The translations under genes and the position numbers were made by a program. 53,337 nucleotides of DNA from Deltaproteobacteria bacterium (GTDB taxonomy: Bacteria; Desulfobacterota; Binatia; HRBIN30; JACQVA1), in contig JACQVA010000182.1 in NCBI GenBank assembly GCA_016210005.1, forward strand, positions 1 through 53,337, written 5' to 3'. The notes beneath the pieces were generated by a model. The model did no database searches. It was not told where the DNA came from and worked only from the letters and a program-made list of their open reading frames with translations. This document shows, piece after piece, positions 17,696-26,814 of the stretch. The number at the start of each line of letters is the position of its first letter. Position 1 is the stretch's first letter.

Positions 17696-18289
17696 TCAGC
17701 TGGCTGATCCGCCGAATAGCCGGCGAAAGAAGCCGGCGATGGCCGACCAGATTACGTGCAGGACAATCGGCACGATCCGGATCGGCTTGGCCTCCGCCGC
17801 TGCCGGTGGTGACGTCGATTGAGCGGCGCCTGCCTGCGCCACTTCCAGGCGGGCTTTGACGCTGGCGGCGAACTGCTGGAACAGCTGGTGAGCGACGCCC
17901 TGGATCATGCCGCGACCGACCTGGACGATGCGGCCGGTGAGATCGACGCTGGCTTCGGCAACTACTTCGGTCTGGCCGTCGGGCAACGGCCGCAGCCGGC
18001 TGCTCAGGTTGCCCTTGGCGATGCCGCCGCCGGTCTCGCGCCCCTCGGCTACCATTCGCATGACGTAGCTCGGCTCGTCGATTTCGGTGAATTGGACGCG
18101 GCCCTTGTAGGTGGTGGTAATGGCGCCCACCTTGATCTTGACGTTGCCCATGAAGGTCCGCTCATCCACCACGCTGTCGAGCGCAGCGCCCGGCATGCAA
18201 GCGACCACCTGCTGCGGATCCATAACGAAGCGCCAGACCTCGGCGATGGGTGCGCGTACTTGAAAGGTTTCCTGTATCTCGATTGCCAT
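17696..18289 (-). CDS. CoxG-like SRPBCC protein (CO dehydrogenase subunit G family)
   Basis: A 197-residue START/SRPBCC-fold protein of the CoxG family. It begins MAIEIQETFQVRAPIAEVWR and carries CMPGAALDSV and VGAITTTYKGRVQF, typical of this family; the C-terminus has one hydrophobic stretch (IVPIVLHVIWSAIAGFFRRL) that could anchor it in the membrane. CoxG proteins are encoded with molybdenum hydroxylases of the CO-dehydrogenase type and are thought to help maturation or membrane attachment. No CoxLMS homologue lies nearby, so its partner is elsewhere or it has another role. It is convergent with the acyl-CoA dehydrogenase. Confidence 0.88.
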   Translation of the reverse strand: MAIEIQETFQVRAPIAEVWRFVMDPQQVVACMPGAALDSVVDERTFMGNVKIKVGAITTTYKGRVQFTEIDEPSYVMRMVAEGRETGGGIAKGNLSSRLRPLPDGQTEVVAEASVDLTGRIVQVGRGMIQGVAHQLFQQFAASVKARLEVAQAGAAQSTSPPAAAEAKPIRIVPIVLHVIWSAIAGFFRRLFGGSAS

Positions 18290-18380
18290 CAGCTTTGCCT
18301 GCGTTTCCGTGGCTGCCCTTATCTTCTGCCCTCAGTCGGGTCAACGCCGCCGGCAACGGTGCGGTTCGGCAGGTCGGATC

Positions 18381-18923
18381 TCACCCGCCCAACGCGCGGT
18401 AGGCTTTGTCGAACTCCCACACGATCAGCGCACCGGCGAGGGCGACGTGACCGCTGCGGCCGATGCGCACGTAGGCCGCCGTCGCCGCCGGGTTACGGTC
18501 ACCGAGCACGATCACCAGCGGCGCGCCGCTGGCGGGGTGCAGCTCGATCTCCGCCTGCGGCGATTCCAGTCCGTAGTCGCGCAAGGCCGCGGGGCTGTCA
18601 TCGAGCCGCATCAGCTCGCCGAGCTGACTGAGGTTATCGAGGAAGTCGGGGATAGCGTTGGCGCGCTCGGCGCCGCTCCAGCCCTCGCCTGCCCGCACCG
18701 CTTCCAGCCGGCGTCCCTGGCGGGTCAACACCACGCGCGTGATCTCACGCGCAGTGAAGCTAAGCAACGGTGGCGCTTGCTGCGTCGGGTCCACGGCCTT
18801 GGGCTCGCCCAACAGGTCGGGAGGCTGGGGCCGCTCCGGCGGCGGCGGCGGCTCCAAGAGCAATACCGCCGCCCCCGCCGCGACCAGCAGCGCCAGCACC
18901 AGCGTGCCGCGCCCGCCGATCAT
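18381..18923 (-). CDS. DUF4340-like protein (short)
   Basis: A 180-residue protein with one N-terminal transmembrane segment (residues about 6-24), a proline-rich linker and a DUF4340-like domain (FTAREITRVVLTRQGRRLEAVR, GLESPQAEIELHPASGAPLV, VWEFDKAYRALGG). DUF4340 proteins accompany Gld-type ABC exporters and often contain about 300 residues, so this copy has a single short domain. Its start overlaps the end of the GldG-like gene by four bases, showing co-transcription with the transporter. Its function is not established. Confidence 0.75.
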   Translation of the reverse strand: MIGGRGTLVLALLVAAGAAVLLLEPPPPPERPQPPDLLGEPKAVDPTQQAPPLLSFTAREITRVVLTRQGRRLEAVRAGEGWSGAERANAIPDFLDNLSQLGELMRLDDSPAALRDYGLESPQAEIELHPASGAPLVIVLGDRNPAATAAYVRIGRSGHVALAGALIVWEFDKAYRALGG

Positions 18924-20329
18924 GTGCCGCCCCGCCGGCGCCGGCGGGCGGTGACCACGATACCAATCAGCAGCAGTACCGCCGGCTGTACCACCACCGC
19001 GCTCCAGAAGATCATGCGCCCCTGACGCGCGGTGAGCGAGATCGGCGACAGGCTGCCGTGCTGCAGGCCTTTGCGCCGCACCGCCACCAGGTCCTCGTCC
19101 TCCGCCAGCACCGCCACCGTGCTCATGAACAGGTCCTTGTTTCCCATCAGGTTCAGGTACAGATTGCCGGCGAAGTCGGAGTCGCCGAACACCGCCACGC
19201 GGCCGGGCGCAGCGCTCTGGCCGCCGTCGCTCTCGGCGGTGTTGGTGACGTTTGCCATCACCGCCACCGGCAGCGGTCCGTTCTTATCGACGGTGGGGCG
19301 AAAGCGCACGTTGCCCTCCGGCGGCGCCTGGGTATCGATGCGCGCCCAACTCTCCGGGCTGGTCAGCGCCAGCAACGAGACCACCACGCCCGCGCGGTTC
19401 TCTTCAACCGGTTCGAGGCTGCGGGCGAGCGAGAAGACGGCCGCGGTCTCGAGGTTCTTGCGGAACGTGCCTTCATCGAAGATCGGCACCCGCGGCATGA
19501 AGCTATCGGCGCCGAAGAAACGATTGCGCTCGTCGACGATCAGGTCGGGGTTGAGCTTGATGTTGAAGCGCGCCAGCAGCGCCGCCACCGCGGCCGAGGC
19601 CTCGGGATCGACCAGGAAGAAGAGCCGGCCGCCGCGCCGGGCGGCGGCTTCGAGTTGATCGGCCTCGCCGGGAAACAAGTCGCGCGTGGGACCGGCCGAA
19701 ATCACCACCGTGCAATCCGCCGGCACGCCCTCGGGGGGCAGCCGCTCGATCACGCGCACGCCGAAGTTCTCGCGTTCGAGCGCTTTGGCCACCTCGCTGT
19801 AGCCGCGCCGTTCACTGTTCTCACTCGGGCTGTGTTCGCCGTGCCCGGTGAGAAAACAGAGCGTCCGCGGCCCGCGCGCGCTCAGCTTGAGTAGGGCGTT
19901 GGTGATCTCTATTTCGTCGAGGGAACTGAGCGGCACCACCCGCTGCCCGCCCTCGATCACGCCGGTGTTGTAGCTGGCGATGGTGAACTTCTTGGCCAGG
20001 CCGGGGCTGCGGTCGAGATCATAGAGGCCGAAGTCGATGGCCGGCGAAGCGGCGCTGAACTGCTCCAGCAGGTCTTCCACCTGGCGGCGCTGCCCGGCCT
20101 CCTGGCTGCTGCAGAAAGCGTAGATCTTCACCCGCTCGGTCACCTTGCGCGCGATCTTCAACGACTGGTCGGAGAGTACGAAGCTTTGCGTCGGCGTCAG
20201 GTCGTAGCGCCGGTTGTGCCGCTCGCTCAACACGATGGCGATGCCGCCCAAGGCCAGCGCCAGCACCACCTGCACCGCCAACAAGGCGGCCTGGCGGGCG
20301 GCGTGGCTCGACCACGGCATGCGCGCCAT
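18920..20329 (-). CDS. GldG-family ABC transporter auxiliary protein
   Basis: A 469-residue membrane-anchored protein of the GldG / ABC-type uncharacterised auxiliary family. There is an N-terminal membrane segment (residues about 12-34), then RRYDLTPTQSFVLSDQSLK, the characteristic periplasmic domain start. The region around FLTGHGEHSP and GYSEVAKALERENFGV matches the family, and a C-terminal membrane segment lies near residues 440-462. In gliding bacteria GldAFG form an exporter; outside Bacteroidetes the same set is widespread with unknown cargo. It follows the permease gene after 12 bases and overlaps the DUF4340 gene by four. Confidence 0.88.
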   Translation of the reverse strand: MARMPWSSHAARQAALLAVQVVLALALGGIAIVLSERHNRRYDLTPTQSFVLSDQSLKIARKVTERVKIYAFCSSQEAGQRRQVEDLLEQFSAASPAIDFGLYDLDRSPGLAKKFTIASYNTGVIEGGQRVVPLSSLDEIEITNALLKLSARGPRTLCFLTGHGEHSPSENSERRGYSEVAKALERENFGVRVIERLPPEGVPADCTVVISAGPTRDLFPGEADQLEAAARRGGRLFFLVDPEASAAVAALLARFNIKLNPDLIVDERNRFFGADSFMPRVPIFDEGTFRKNLETAAVFSLARSLEPVEENRAGVVVSLLALTSPESWARIDTQAPPEGNVRFRPTVDKNGPLPVAVMANVTNTAESDGGQSAAPGRVAVFGDSDFAGNLYLNLMGNKDLFMSTVAVLAEDEDLVAVRRKGLQHGSLSPISLTARQGRMIFWSAVVVQPAVLLLIGIVVTARRRRRGGT

Positions 20330-20341
20330 CTGCGCCGCCCC

Positions 20342-21082
20342 TCACCGCACCCCGCGCCAAGCGCGCGAGCCGAGCGATTGCAGGGTGAAGAACAAGAAGA
20401 GCGCGGTGAAGACGGCGAAGAACACCACGTCGCGAATGTCGATCACCCCGCGTGAGAAGTTGAAGAAGCGGTCGAAGAGCGACAGCCGCAGCAGCGCTCG
20501 CACGATCCGCTGCTCGGCCACCTCCTCGTTCCAGGTCACGAACCAGAAGAACACCAGGATGCCATAGGTCACCATCGCGCTGACCACCTGGTTCTCGGTC
20601 AGCGAGGAGATGAATAGGCCGCAGGCGATGAAGGCGGTGCCGAGCAGCACGATGCCGAGATAGGCCGCCGCCAGCGGGCCGATGTCGAACTGGTAGAAGC
20701 GGTAGAAGACGGCCGGATTGAGCAGGGTCGGCAACAGCATCGCCAGAAAGAAGAGCCAGGCCGCCAAGAACTTCCCGAGCACGATCGCCGCGTCGCTCAC
20801 CGGGTAGGTCCACAGCAGCTCGATGGTGCCGAGTTTCTTCTCTTCGGCAAATAGCCGCATCGTCACCAGCGGCAGCACCAGCAAGGCGCACAGCCGCATG
20901 TCGAGGAAGACGTACTGCCACAGCCCGGTCGGCAGCACGTAGCCGCCGAAGAGGACGAAGAAGATCAGATCGCTGTAAAAGAAGTAGCCGCTCAGCAGCA
21001 GGAACACCGCCAGTAGCACGTAGGCGATGAACGAGCTGAAATAGGAGCGCAGCTCACGCCGGCAGATGACCAGTGCTTTCAT
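20342..21082 (-). CDS. ABC-2 type transporter permease (GldF-like)
   Basis: A 246-residue integral membrane protein with about six hydrophobic segments (for example IAYVLLAVFLLLSGYFF and FLAAWLFFLAMLLPTLL). The EEKKLGTIELLWTYPVSD motif between membrane segments is typical of ABC-2 permeases. It overlaps the ATPase gene by four bases (21079-21082), so the two are coupled and form the transporter core with the GldG-like protein. Cargo unknown. Confidence 0.9.
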   Translation of the reverse strand: MKALVICRRELRSYFSSFIAYVLLAVFLLLSGYFFYSDLIFFVLFGGYVLPTGLWQYVFLDMRLCALLVLPLVTMRLFAEEKKLGTIELLWTYPVSDAAIVLGKFLAAWLFFLAMLLPTLLNPAVFYRFYQFDIGPLAAAYLGIVLLGTAFIACGLFISSLTENQVVSAMVTYGILVFFWFVTWNEEVAEQRIVRALLRLSLFDRFFNFSRGVIDIRDVVFFAVFTALFLFFTLQSLGSRAWRGVR

Positions 21083-22059
21083 TGGCGCTGATCCGCGGTG
21101 GTGGTCTCGGCGGGAGTTTCGGAATGAGACACCATGGTGAGAAAGATGTCTTCGAGCGACAGCGTCAGCGGCCGCAGCTCACGCAGCCCCCAGCCCGCCG
21201 CGGTGACCGCGGCGGCGATGTCCGCGCGCAGATCGCACTCCTTGGCGGTGCTGACGGTGAGGGCAACCACGCCGCCCTCTGGTGCCGGTTCGAGTTCGGG
21301 CTCGAGGCGCAATACCCCCGGAATAGCGTGCAGCCGGCGGCGAACTTCGGCCGCGGGTCCGATCACCTCGAGATGAATCTCCGAGGTCCGGCGCAGCCGC
21401 TGGTTGAGATTGCGCGGCGTGTCCACCGCCAGGACCCGGCCTTTGTTGATGATGATGACGCGATCGCAGGTGGCTTCGACTTCGGAAAGAATGTGCGTCG
21501 ACAGGATCACCGTGCGTTCGCCTTGCAGGCGGCGGATCAGGGCGCGCATCTCGGCGACCTGCTCGGGATCGAGCCCAGAGGTGGGCTCGTCGAGAATCAG
21601 CACCTGCGGCTCTCCTACCAGCGCCTGGGCGATGCCGACGCGCTGGCGGTAGCCCTTCGACAGCGTGCCGATGATACGATGCTGCATCTGGGCTAGGCCG
21701 CAACTGGCCAGCAAGTCGGGCAGTTGGCGGCCGGCCTGGGCGCGCGCCATTCCCTTCATCTCGGCGACGTAGGTGAGGTAATCGCGTACCGTCATGTCGA
21801 GATAGAGCGACACCCGCTCCGGGAAATAGCCCACCACGCCGCGCGCCTGCTGCGCCTGCGCGACCACGTCGTAGCCCGCCACCAGCGCGCGCCCGGCCGT
21901 GGGCGGGAACACCCCGGCCAGGACGCGCATGGTGGTGCTCTTGCCGGCACCGTTGGGCCCCAGAAAACCGACGATCTCACCGCGGCCGACCTGGAACGAC
22001 ACGCCGGCAATGGCGGTGAATGCCCCGAACTGTTTGGTTAGACCTTCGGCCAGGATCAT
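21079..22059 (-). CDS. ABC transporter ATP-binding protein (GldA/NatA-like)
   Basis: A 326-residue ATPase with all motifs: Walker A GPNGAGKST at about residues 35-43, signature LSKGYRQRVGIAQAL, Walker B VLILDEPTSGLDPEQ and the switch His in STHILSE. A C-terminal extension of about 100 residues follows the core domain, as in GldA-type exporters. The ATG at 22059 is chosen over an upstream TTG at 22071. It heads the minus-strand transporter operon with the permease, the GldG-like protein and the DUF4340-like protein, and is divergent from the M48 protease gene. Confidence 0.93.
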   Translation of the reverse strand: MILAEGLTKQFGAFTAIAGVSFQVGRGEIVGFLGPNGAGKSTTMRVLAGVFPPTAGRALVAGYDVVAQAQQARGVVGYFPERVSLYLDMTVRDYLTYVAEMKGMARAQAGRQLPDLLASCGLAQMQHRIIGTLSKGYRQRVGIAQALVGEPQVLILDEPTSGLDPEQVAEMRALIRRLQGERTVILSTHILSEVEATCDRVIIINKGRVLAVDTPRNLNQRLRRTSEIHLEVIGPAAEVRRRLHAIPGVLRLEPELEPAPEGGVVALTVSTAKECDLRADIAAAVTAAGWGLRELRPLTLSLEDIFLTMVSHSETPAETTTADQRQ

Positions 22060-22237
22060 GCGCGTCTGCAATCCTAACGAAGCCCGCGCGCGGGCTCAAA
22101 TCCGTGCGGCGGCTCGTGCAAGCCGCGTGCAAGTATTGCTCGGCCGGCGGCTTGTCAAGTGCCCGCCGCGGATGGTGCCCACCGCAGATGGCTGCGTGCG
22201 CGTGCCGCACTGGCGCACCACGCCTCGGCTGCATACA

Positions 22238-23440
22238 ATGCCGCGCATGACCAAGCTCAGGGCGATCGCTCCCGCCGCGCTGCTGTTGGGTGCCGCGATC
22301 TACGCCTGCACCAGCGCACCCTACACCGGGCGCTCGCAACTGGTGCTGGTGTCGGAGTCGCAGGAAGTCCAGCTCGGTATCGACGCCTACCGCCAGGTGT
22401 TGAGCAAAGCGGTGCTGGTGCAAGAAGCGCCGGTGCTCGCTTTGGTCCGCCGCGTCGGCGAGCGGGTACAGGCCGCGGCCGACAAGCCCGACTACAAGTG
22501 GGAGTTCAACGTTATCGACGACGACAGCATGATCAACGCCTTCGCTCTGCCCGGCGGCAAGGTGGCCGTCTACACCGGGCTCTTCGAGGTGGCGCAGGAT
22601 GAAGCCGGCTTGGCCGCGGTCATCGGCCACGAAGTCGGCCACGCGCTGGCGCGCCATGGCGCCGAGCGCATGAGCCAGGGGCAGCTGGCCCAGATCTTTG
22701 GCACCGGACTGGCGCTGGCGCTTGGCGGCCAAGACCCGTACGCAGCGGAAGCGGTCCTGCAGGCTTTCGGGCTTGGCGTACAGTTGGGGGTGCTGCTGCC
22801 GTATAGCCGGGCGCAGGAGTCGGAGGCCGATCACATCGGGATGATTCTCATGGCCAAAGCCGGCTACGACCCCGAGGCAGCGCTACACCTGTGGGAGCGC
22901 ATGGAAAGGGCGAACGACAAGGTCCCGCCCGAATTCCTCTCCACCCATCCCAGCGCCGGCACCCGGCAACAAGACATCAAGCGCTGGCTGCCCGAAGCTC
23001 AGCGCCACTACCAACCCGATCCCAACCGGCAAATCGCCAAGCTGCCGACTCTGGCCGAGCTAGAGGCGTCCGGCGATCACGGCGAGGCGGCGTGCAAACG
23101 CTACGCGCGCACTATCGACGAGAAGGCGCGCGCGCCGCAGGCTGCGCGCATCTTGCAGGAGGCGCTCGGCAAGACGTTGGGGATTCCGGCCGCTACCGTG
23201 GACCGCCGCCAACTCGACACCCGCATCAGTCTCGGCGAAGTCGCCGTCGCCAGCGCGCTCGCCCAGGCGGGCGCCGGCAGCTTCGACGAAGTCGTCGCCG
23301 CCTACAAGCAAGGCAAGCGCTGGTCGGCGATCGCGAAGGATGACGACAAGGTGATCCGGGAGGCCATCGGCTCGCTACGCAGCGCGCTAGTTGAAGCTCG
23401 CGCCCTCACCCGCAAGTACAGCCGCCCCCGCGGGCGCTAG
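22238..23440 (+). CDS. M48-family metalloprotease, lipoprotein-like
   Basis: A 400-residue zinc protease. The catalytic motif is HEVGHALARHGAER (His131, Glu132, His135). A hydrophobic leader ends in a Cys (AAIYACTSAPYTGRSQ), which may be a lipobox, suggesting attachment in the periplasm. QLVLVSESQEVQLGIDAYRQ and SEADHIGMILMAKAGYDPEA (third zinc ligand Glu) match the BepA/LoiP-type periplasmic M48 group, which degrade or help assemble outer-membrane proteins. ATGs at 22238 and 22247 are both possible starts. The last 110 or so residues form an extra region without a recognised domain. The next gene is about 120 bases away. Confidence 0.87.
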   Translation: MPRMTKLRAIAPAALLLGAAIYACTSAPYTGRSQLVLVSESQEVQLGIDAYRQVLSKAVLVQEAPVLALVRRVGERVQAAADKPDYKWEFNVIDDDSMINAFALPGGKVAVYTGLFEVAQDEAGLAAVIGHEVGHALARHGAERMSQGQLAQIFGTGLALALGGQDPYAAEAVLQAFGLGVQLGVLLPYSRAQESEADHIGMILMAKAGYDPEAALHLWERMERANDKVPPEFLSTHPSAGTRQQDIKRWLPEAQRHYQPDPNRQIAKLPTLAELEASGDHGEAACKRYARTIDEKARAPQAARILQEALGKTLGIPAATVDRRQLDTRISLGEVAVASALAQAGAGSFDEVVAAYKQGKRWSAIAKDDDKVIREAIGSLRSALVEARALTRKYSRPRGR

Positions 23441-23468
23441 CGCCCACTAGCCGGCAACCTTCGTCTCA

Positions 23469-23499
23469 TGCGCTGCCCTGCGCTGCCCTTGCGCTGCCC
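23469..23499. repeat. Three tandem copies of a 10-base unit
   Basis: The unit TGCGCTGCCC occurs three times in a row, with one extra T before the third copy, between the M48 gene and the CsgG-like gene. It is short, non-coding and may vary in copy number. It lies about 65 bases before the likely GTG start of the CsgG-like gene. Confidence 0.7.
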
Positions 23500-23563
23500 C
23501 CTGAGGCTTTCAGCTCGCAGACAAAAAGTGATATAGGGCATGATCGCGAACGAGGAGGGCATC

Positions 23564-24259
23564 GTGAGAGCGTCACTACAGCGGGGCTTCGTTCTCGGGT
23601 TGGCGGCGCTGGCGGCAGCGTGCAGCCCTACCCGCACCATCAGTGAAGGCGTCGCCGACCGTGGCCCGGCAGTCGCCGCGGCACCGTTGCCCGAAGCCGA
23701 GCGGATGCAGATCGCCATCGGCCGCTTCACCAACGAGTCGAGCTACGGAGCCGGTCTCTTCACCGACGAATCCGGCGATCGCCTGGGCAAGCAGGCGAGC
23801 GACTTGCTGAGCAACCATCTGGTCGAAACCCAACGCTTCGTCGTTGTCGAACGGCCTGATCTCGGGCGGCTGAGAGCGGAAGCGAAGCTGATGGGCCTCT
23901 CCGAAGAGGACTTCAGGAAGAACCTGAAGGGCGTCGATGCGCTGATTCTCGGCTCGATCGCCGAGCTGGGGCGGGAGACCACCGGCCGCTCGTGGTTCTT
24001 CGGCCGCTCGAAGCAGCAGCGCGCGCGTGCCCGCGTGGTGTTGCGGTTGGCCGATCCACGCACCGGAGAGATCTTCTATACGCAAGAGGGCAGTGGCGAC
24101 GCCACCATCGAAGCCGCCAGCACGCTTGGCTTCGGCGGCAGCGCGGGGTGGGACTCGACTCTGGACGGCAAGGCGATCGACGCGGCGATCGTCAACATGC
24201 TGAACAACGTCGTGCGCACTCTCGATGCCCGCCGCCCGCTCAAGGGGGCGGCCCGATGA
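23564..24259 (+). CDS. CsgG-family lipoprotein
   Basis: A protein of about 231 residues of the CsgG/curli-assembly-like family. The leader VRASLQRGFVLGLAALAAAC ends in a lipobox Cys. The domain includes QIAIGRFTNESSYG, ETQRFVVVERPDLGRL and GVDALILGSIAELG, all typical. The GTG at 23564 has GAGGAGGGC just upstream and is preferred to ATG 23540. The gene overlaps the DUF4810 gene by four bases. The CsgG-like, DUF4810 and DUF799 trio occurs together in Neisseria and other Gram-negatives as an outer-membrane lipoprotein set of uncertain function. No curlin genes are present, so a curli role is unlikely. Confidence 0.85.
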   Translation: MRASLQRGFVLGLAALAAACSPTRTISEGVADRGPAVAAAPLPEAERMQIAIGRFTNESSYGAGLFTDESGDRLGKQASDLLSNHLVETQRFVVVERPDLGRLRAEAKLMGLSEEDFRKNLKGVDALILGSIAELGRETTGRSWFFGRSKQQRARARVVLRLADPRTGEIFYTQEGSGDATIEAASTLGFGGSAGWDSTLDGKAIDAAIVNMLNNVVRTLDARRPLKGAAR

Positions 24260-24690
24260 CCGCGCCGCGGCCGGGCGGTAAACCGGCGCATCCCGATCAC
24301 GCACAGAGCTGGCTTTACCTGGCGCTGGCCTTCGCGTGCGTAATCGTCACCGCGGGTTGTGGTCCGACGGCCCTCTACGACTGGGGTCAGTACGAAGACA
24401 GCCTGCAGGCCAGCTACGTTGCTCACGACGAGGTCAAGGCGCAGGCCGCCCTCGAGGCGACCATCACCTCGGCGCAGCAGACCGGGCGCCGCGTTCCCCC
24501 GGGCGTGTGTGCCGAGTACGGCTTCCTGCTTTACAAGCGCGGGCAGCCCGCGCAAGCCATTCAATACTTCGAGCAGGAGGCCCGGCTGTTCCCGGAATCG
24601 AAGCCGTTGATGGACAAGTTGATCACCAAGGTTCGCCAACAGGCCGCGGCTAACATGCCGCCGTCGGCCGGGGGCGGCTCGCTGCAATGA
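24256..24690 (+). CDS. DUF4810 lipoprotein
   Basis: A 144-residue lipoprotein. A signal segment (LYLALAFACVIVTAGC) ends in a lipobox Cys near residue 35, followed by YDWGQYEDSLQASYV, the DUF4810 hallmark. A TPR-like helical stretch (AEYGFLLYKRGQPAQAIQYF) with a conserved EARLFPES motif follows. It is the middle gene of the CsgG-like, DUF4810, DUF799 operon, overlapping both neighbours by four bases. Confidence 0.87.
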   Translation: MTAPRPGGKPAHPDHAQSWLYLALAFACVIVTAGCGPTALYDWGQYEDSLQASYVAHDEVKAQAALEATITSAQQTGRRVPPGVCAEYGFLLYKRGQPAQAIQYFEQEARLFPESKPLMDKLITKVRQQAAANMPPSAGGGSLQ

Positions 24691-25343
24691 TGCCGCGGTG
24701 CATCGCTGTCGCCTTGGCTCTGCTTGGCGTGGCCGGCTGCGCCGCCAAGAAGGACTACAGCGCCTATTTCGCGCATGAGCCACGCTCGATTCTCATAGTG
24801 CCGGCGCTGAACGAAACGACCACGGTCGAGGCCCAGCCGGTGTACATGACCACGGTGTCGCGGCCGCTGGCCGAGCGCGGCTTCTATGTGTTTCCGGTCT
24901 ACCTGACGGAGCTGCTCTTGCGCGACCTCGGACTGCCCGAGGCCGGCCTGGTGCACCAGCTCCCGCTCGATCGCTTCCGCGAGCATTTCGGCGCCGACGC
25001 GGTGCTGTTCGTTACCATCAAGGACTGGAGCAACCGCTACGCCGTATTGCAGACATCGACCACGGTTACCGCCGCGTTTACACTGAAGGATACTCGCACG
25101 GGCACACTGCTGTGGGAGAGCACGCAATCGGTGGCACACAATTCCGGCGACGGTGGTGGCAACTTGATCGGCATGTTGGTCGCAGCCGCCGTTACGTACG
25201 CCGTCAACGAGATGATCGAGGTCGACTACCGCCCGCTGGCGCAGCAGGCCAACACGCAGGCGTTCGTCATGCCCGGTACCGGGCTTCCGGCCGGGCCGTA
25301 TCATCCTGACTTCGGCGGTGACAAAGACCGCTACTCGCGCTAG
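24687..25343 (+). CDS. DUF799 / GNA1162-family lipoprotein
   Basis: A 218-residue lipoprotein. The signal (RCIAVALALLGVAGC) ends in a lipobox Cys near residue 18. RSILIVPALNETTTVEAQPV and ERGFYVFPVYLTELLLRDLG match the DUF799 family, whose structural member is Neisseria GNA1162, a TolB-N-like fold. It ends the three-gene lipoprotein operon. Family members sit in the outer membrane and may form a complex with the CsgG-like protein; the substrate is unknown. The next gene starts about 90 bases downstream. Confidence 0.86.
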   Translation: MMPRCIAVALALLGVAGCAAKKDYSAYFAHEPRSILIVPALNETTTVEAQPVYMTTVSRPLAERGFYVFPVYLTELLLRDLGLPEAGLVHQLPLDRFREHFGADAVLFVTIKDWSNRYAVLQTSTTVTAAFTLKDTRTGTLLWESTQSVAHNSGDGGGNLIGMLVAAAVTYAVNEMIEVDYRPLAQQANTQAFVMPGTGLPAGPYHPDFGGDKDRYSR

Positions 25344-25434
25344 CGGGCTTCACCCGCAGCCCAAAGCCGAAAGCACCGGCTTCCTCGCGGCCCCAGCTTG
25401 ACCCGTCCCCAACCCGCCGGTAGGGTCCGTGCCT

Positions 25435-26814
25435 ATGCCGAATTGGGTTCGTGGAACGATGGTGGCGGTCGTGGCCGGTGCGTTGGTGGCGTCGCCGGCG
25501 GCCGCGCTGACTTATGCCGGGCGCGTGCGCGAGCAGGTGTTGCCGAACGGGCTCAAGCTGCTCTTGCTCGAAGAGCATAAGGCGCCGGTGGCAGTCTTCC
25601 AGGTGTGGTATCGGGTCGGCTTGCGCAACGAGACGCTCGGCCGCACCGGGCTGTCGCACCTGCTCGAACACATGATGTTCAAGGGCACGGAGAAGGTGGG
25701 GCCGGAGGAGTACTCGAAGATCATCCAGCGCAACGGCGGCAACACCAACGCCTTTACCACGCAGGACTACACCACCTACTTCGCGACCATGGCCAGTGAC
25801 CGCATCGGCGTGGTCAACGAGTTGGAAGCCGACCGCATGGCGCACCTGCAATTCCAGGAGGATCTCTTCGCCCCTGAACGGCAGGTGGTCATGGAGGAGC
25901 GCCGGCTGCGCACCGACGACAGCCCGGTTGCGGCGCTGTTCGAGGCCATCAGCGCCGCCGCTTACACCGCCCACCCTTACGGCTGGCCGGTGATCGGCTG
26001 GATGGAGGACATCCGGCAGTCGAGGCTGGCCGACCTCAAAGAGTACTTCCAGCAGTACTACACCCCCAACAATGCCGTGGTGATCGTGGCCGGCGATTTC
26101 GATACCGCGCAACTGGCGGCCGCGATCGAGAAGGCATTCGGTGCTATTGCCGCCGGCAGCCCGCCGCCGCCGGTGCGGGCGGTCGAGCCGCCGCAACAGG
26201 GCGAGCGCCGCGTCACCGTGCGCCGGGAAGCGCAACTGCCTTTCGTCGGCCTTGCTTATCACGTGCCCAATCTGCACCAGCCCGACGCCGCTGCGATCGA
26301 AGTGCTGGCCGGCGTTCTGGCCGGCGGTAAGAGCGCACGGCTGTATCGGGAGCTGGTCTATCGCCGGCGCCTGGCGCGTGAGGCCAACGGCAGCTACGAG
26401 TACACCTCCAAAGACCCCGGCACCTTCACCCTCTACGCGCAACCGCTGCCGGGCAAGACCCCCGCCGAGCTGGAGAGAGCCTTGCTCGCTGAGATCAAGA
26501 AGCTGCAAAGCAAACCGCCGAGCGAGCGTGAAGTCGAGAAGGCCAAGAACGGTATCGAGGCCGGCTTCGTCTTCGCGCAAGACTCGCTCTTCTACCAGGC
26601 GTTGTTGCTCGGCCAGTACGAGATTGCCGGCGACTGGCGGCTGATAGATCAGTACCTGCCGCGGGTGCGCGCGGTGAGCGCCGAAGACGTGCGCCGGGTG
26701 GCGGCCACTTACCTGATCGCCGACAACCTCACCGCCGGCGTGCTCGATCCCTTGCCCCCACAACCCGGCAAGCGCATGGCTCCGGCGCCAGCGCCGCACG
26801 GGATGGTGCACTAA
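25435..26814 (+). CDS. M16-family zinc peptidase (catalytic subunit)
   Basis: A 459-residue insulinase-type peptidase with a signal-like leader (MVAVVAGALVASPAAALT). The inverted zinc motif is intact: HLLEH (His75, Glu78, His79), followed by MMFKGTEK. Glu further downstream in RLRTDDSPVAALFEAIS and the RELVYRRRLA motif support the family. The next gene is a second M16 protein without the motif; the pair overlap by one base (TAATG). Such pairs form heterodimers in which one subunit is catalytic and the other helps bind substrate. Likely periplasmic; substrate unknown. ATG 25435 is chosen over the GTG two codons earlier. Confidence 0.93.
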   Translation: MPNWVRGTMVAVVAGALVASPAAALTYAGRVREQVLPNGLKLLLLEEHKAPVAVFQVWYRVGLRNETLGRTGLSHLLEHMMFKGTEKVGPEEYSKIIQRNGGNTNAFTTQDYTTYFATMASDRIGVVNELEADRMAHLQFQEDLFAPERQVVMEERRLRTDDSPVAALFEAISAAAYTAHPYGWPVIGWMEDIRQSRLADLKEYFQQYYTPNNAVVIVAGDFDTAQLAAAIEKAFGAIAAGSPPPPVRAVEPPQQGERRVTVRREAQLPFVGLAYHVPNLHQPDAAAIEVLAGVLAGGKSARLYRELVYRRRLAREANGSYEYTSKDPGTFTLYAQPLPGKTPAELERALLAEIKKLQSKPPSEREVEKAKNGIEAGFVFAQDSLFYQALLLGQYEIAGDWRLIDQYLPRVRAVSAEDVRRVAATYLIADNLTAGVLDPLPPQPGKRMAPAPAPHGMVH

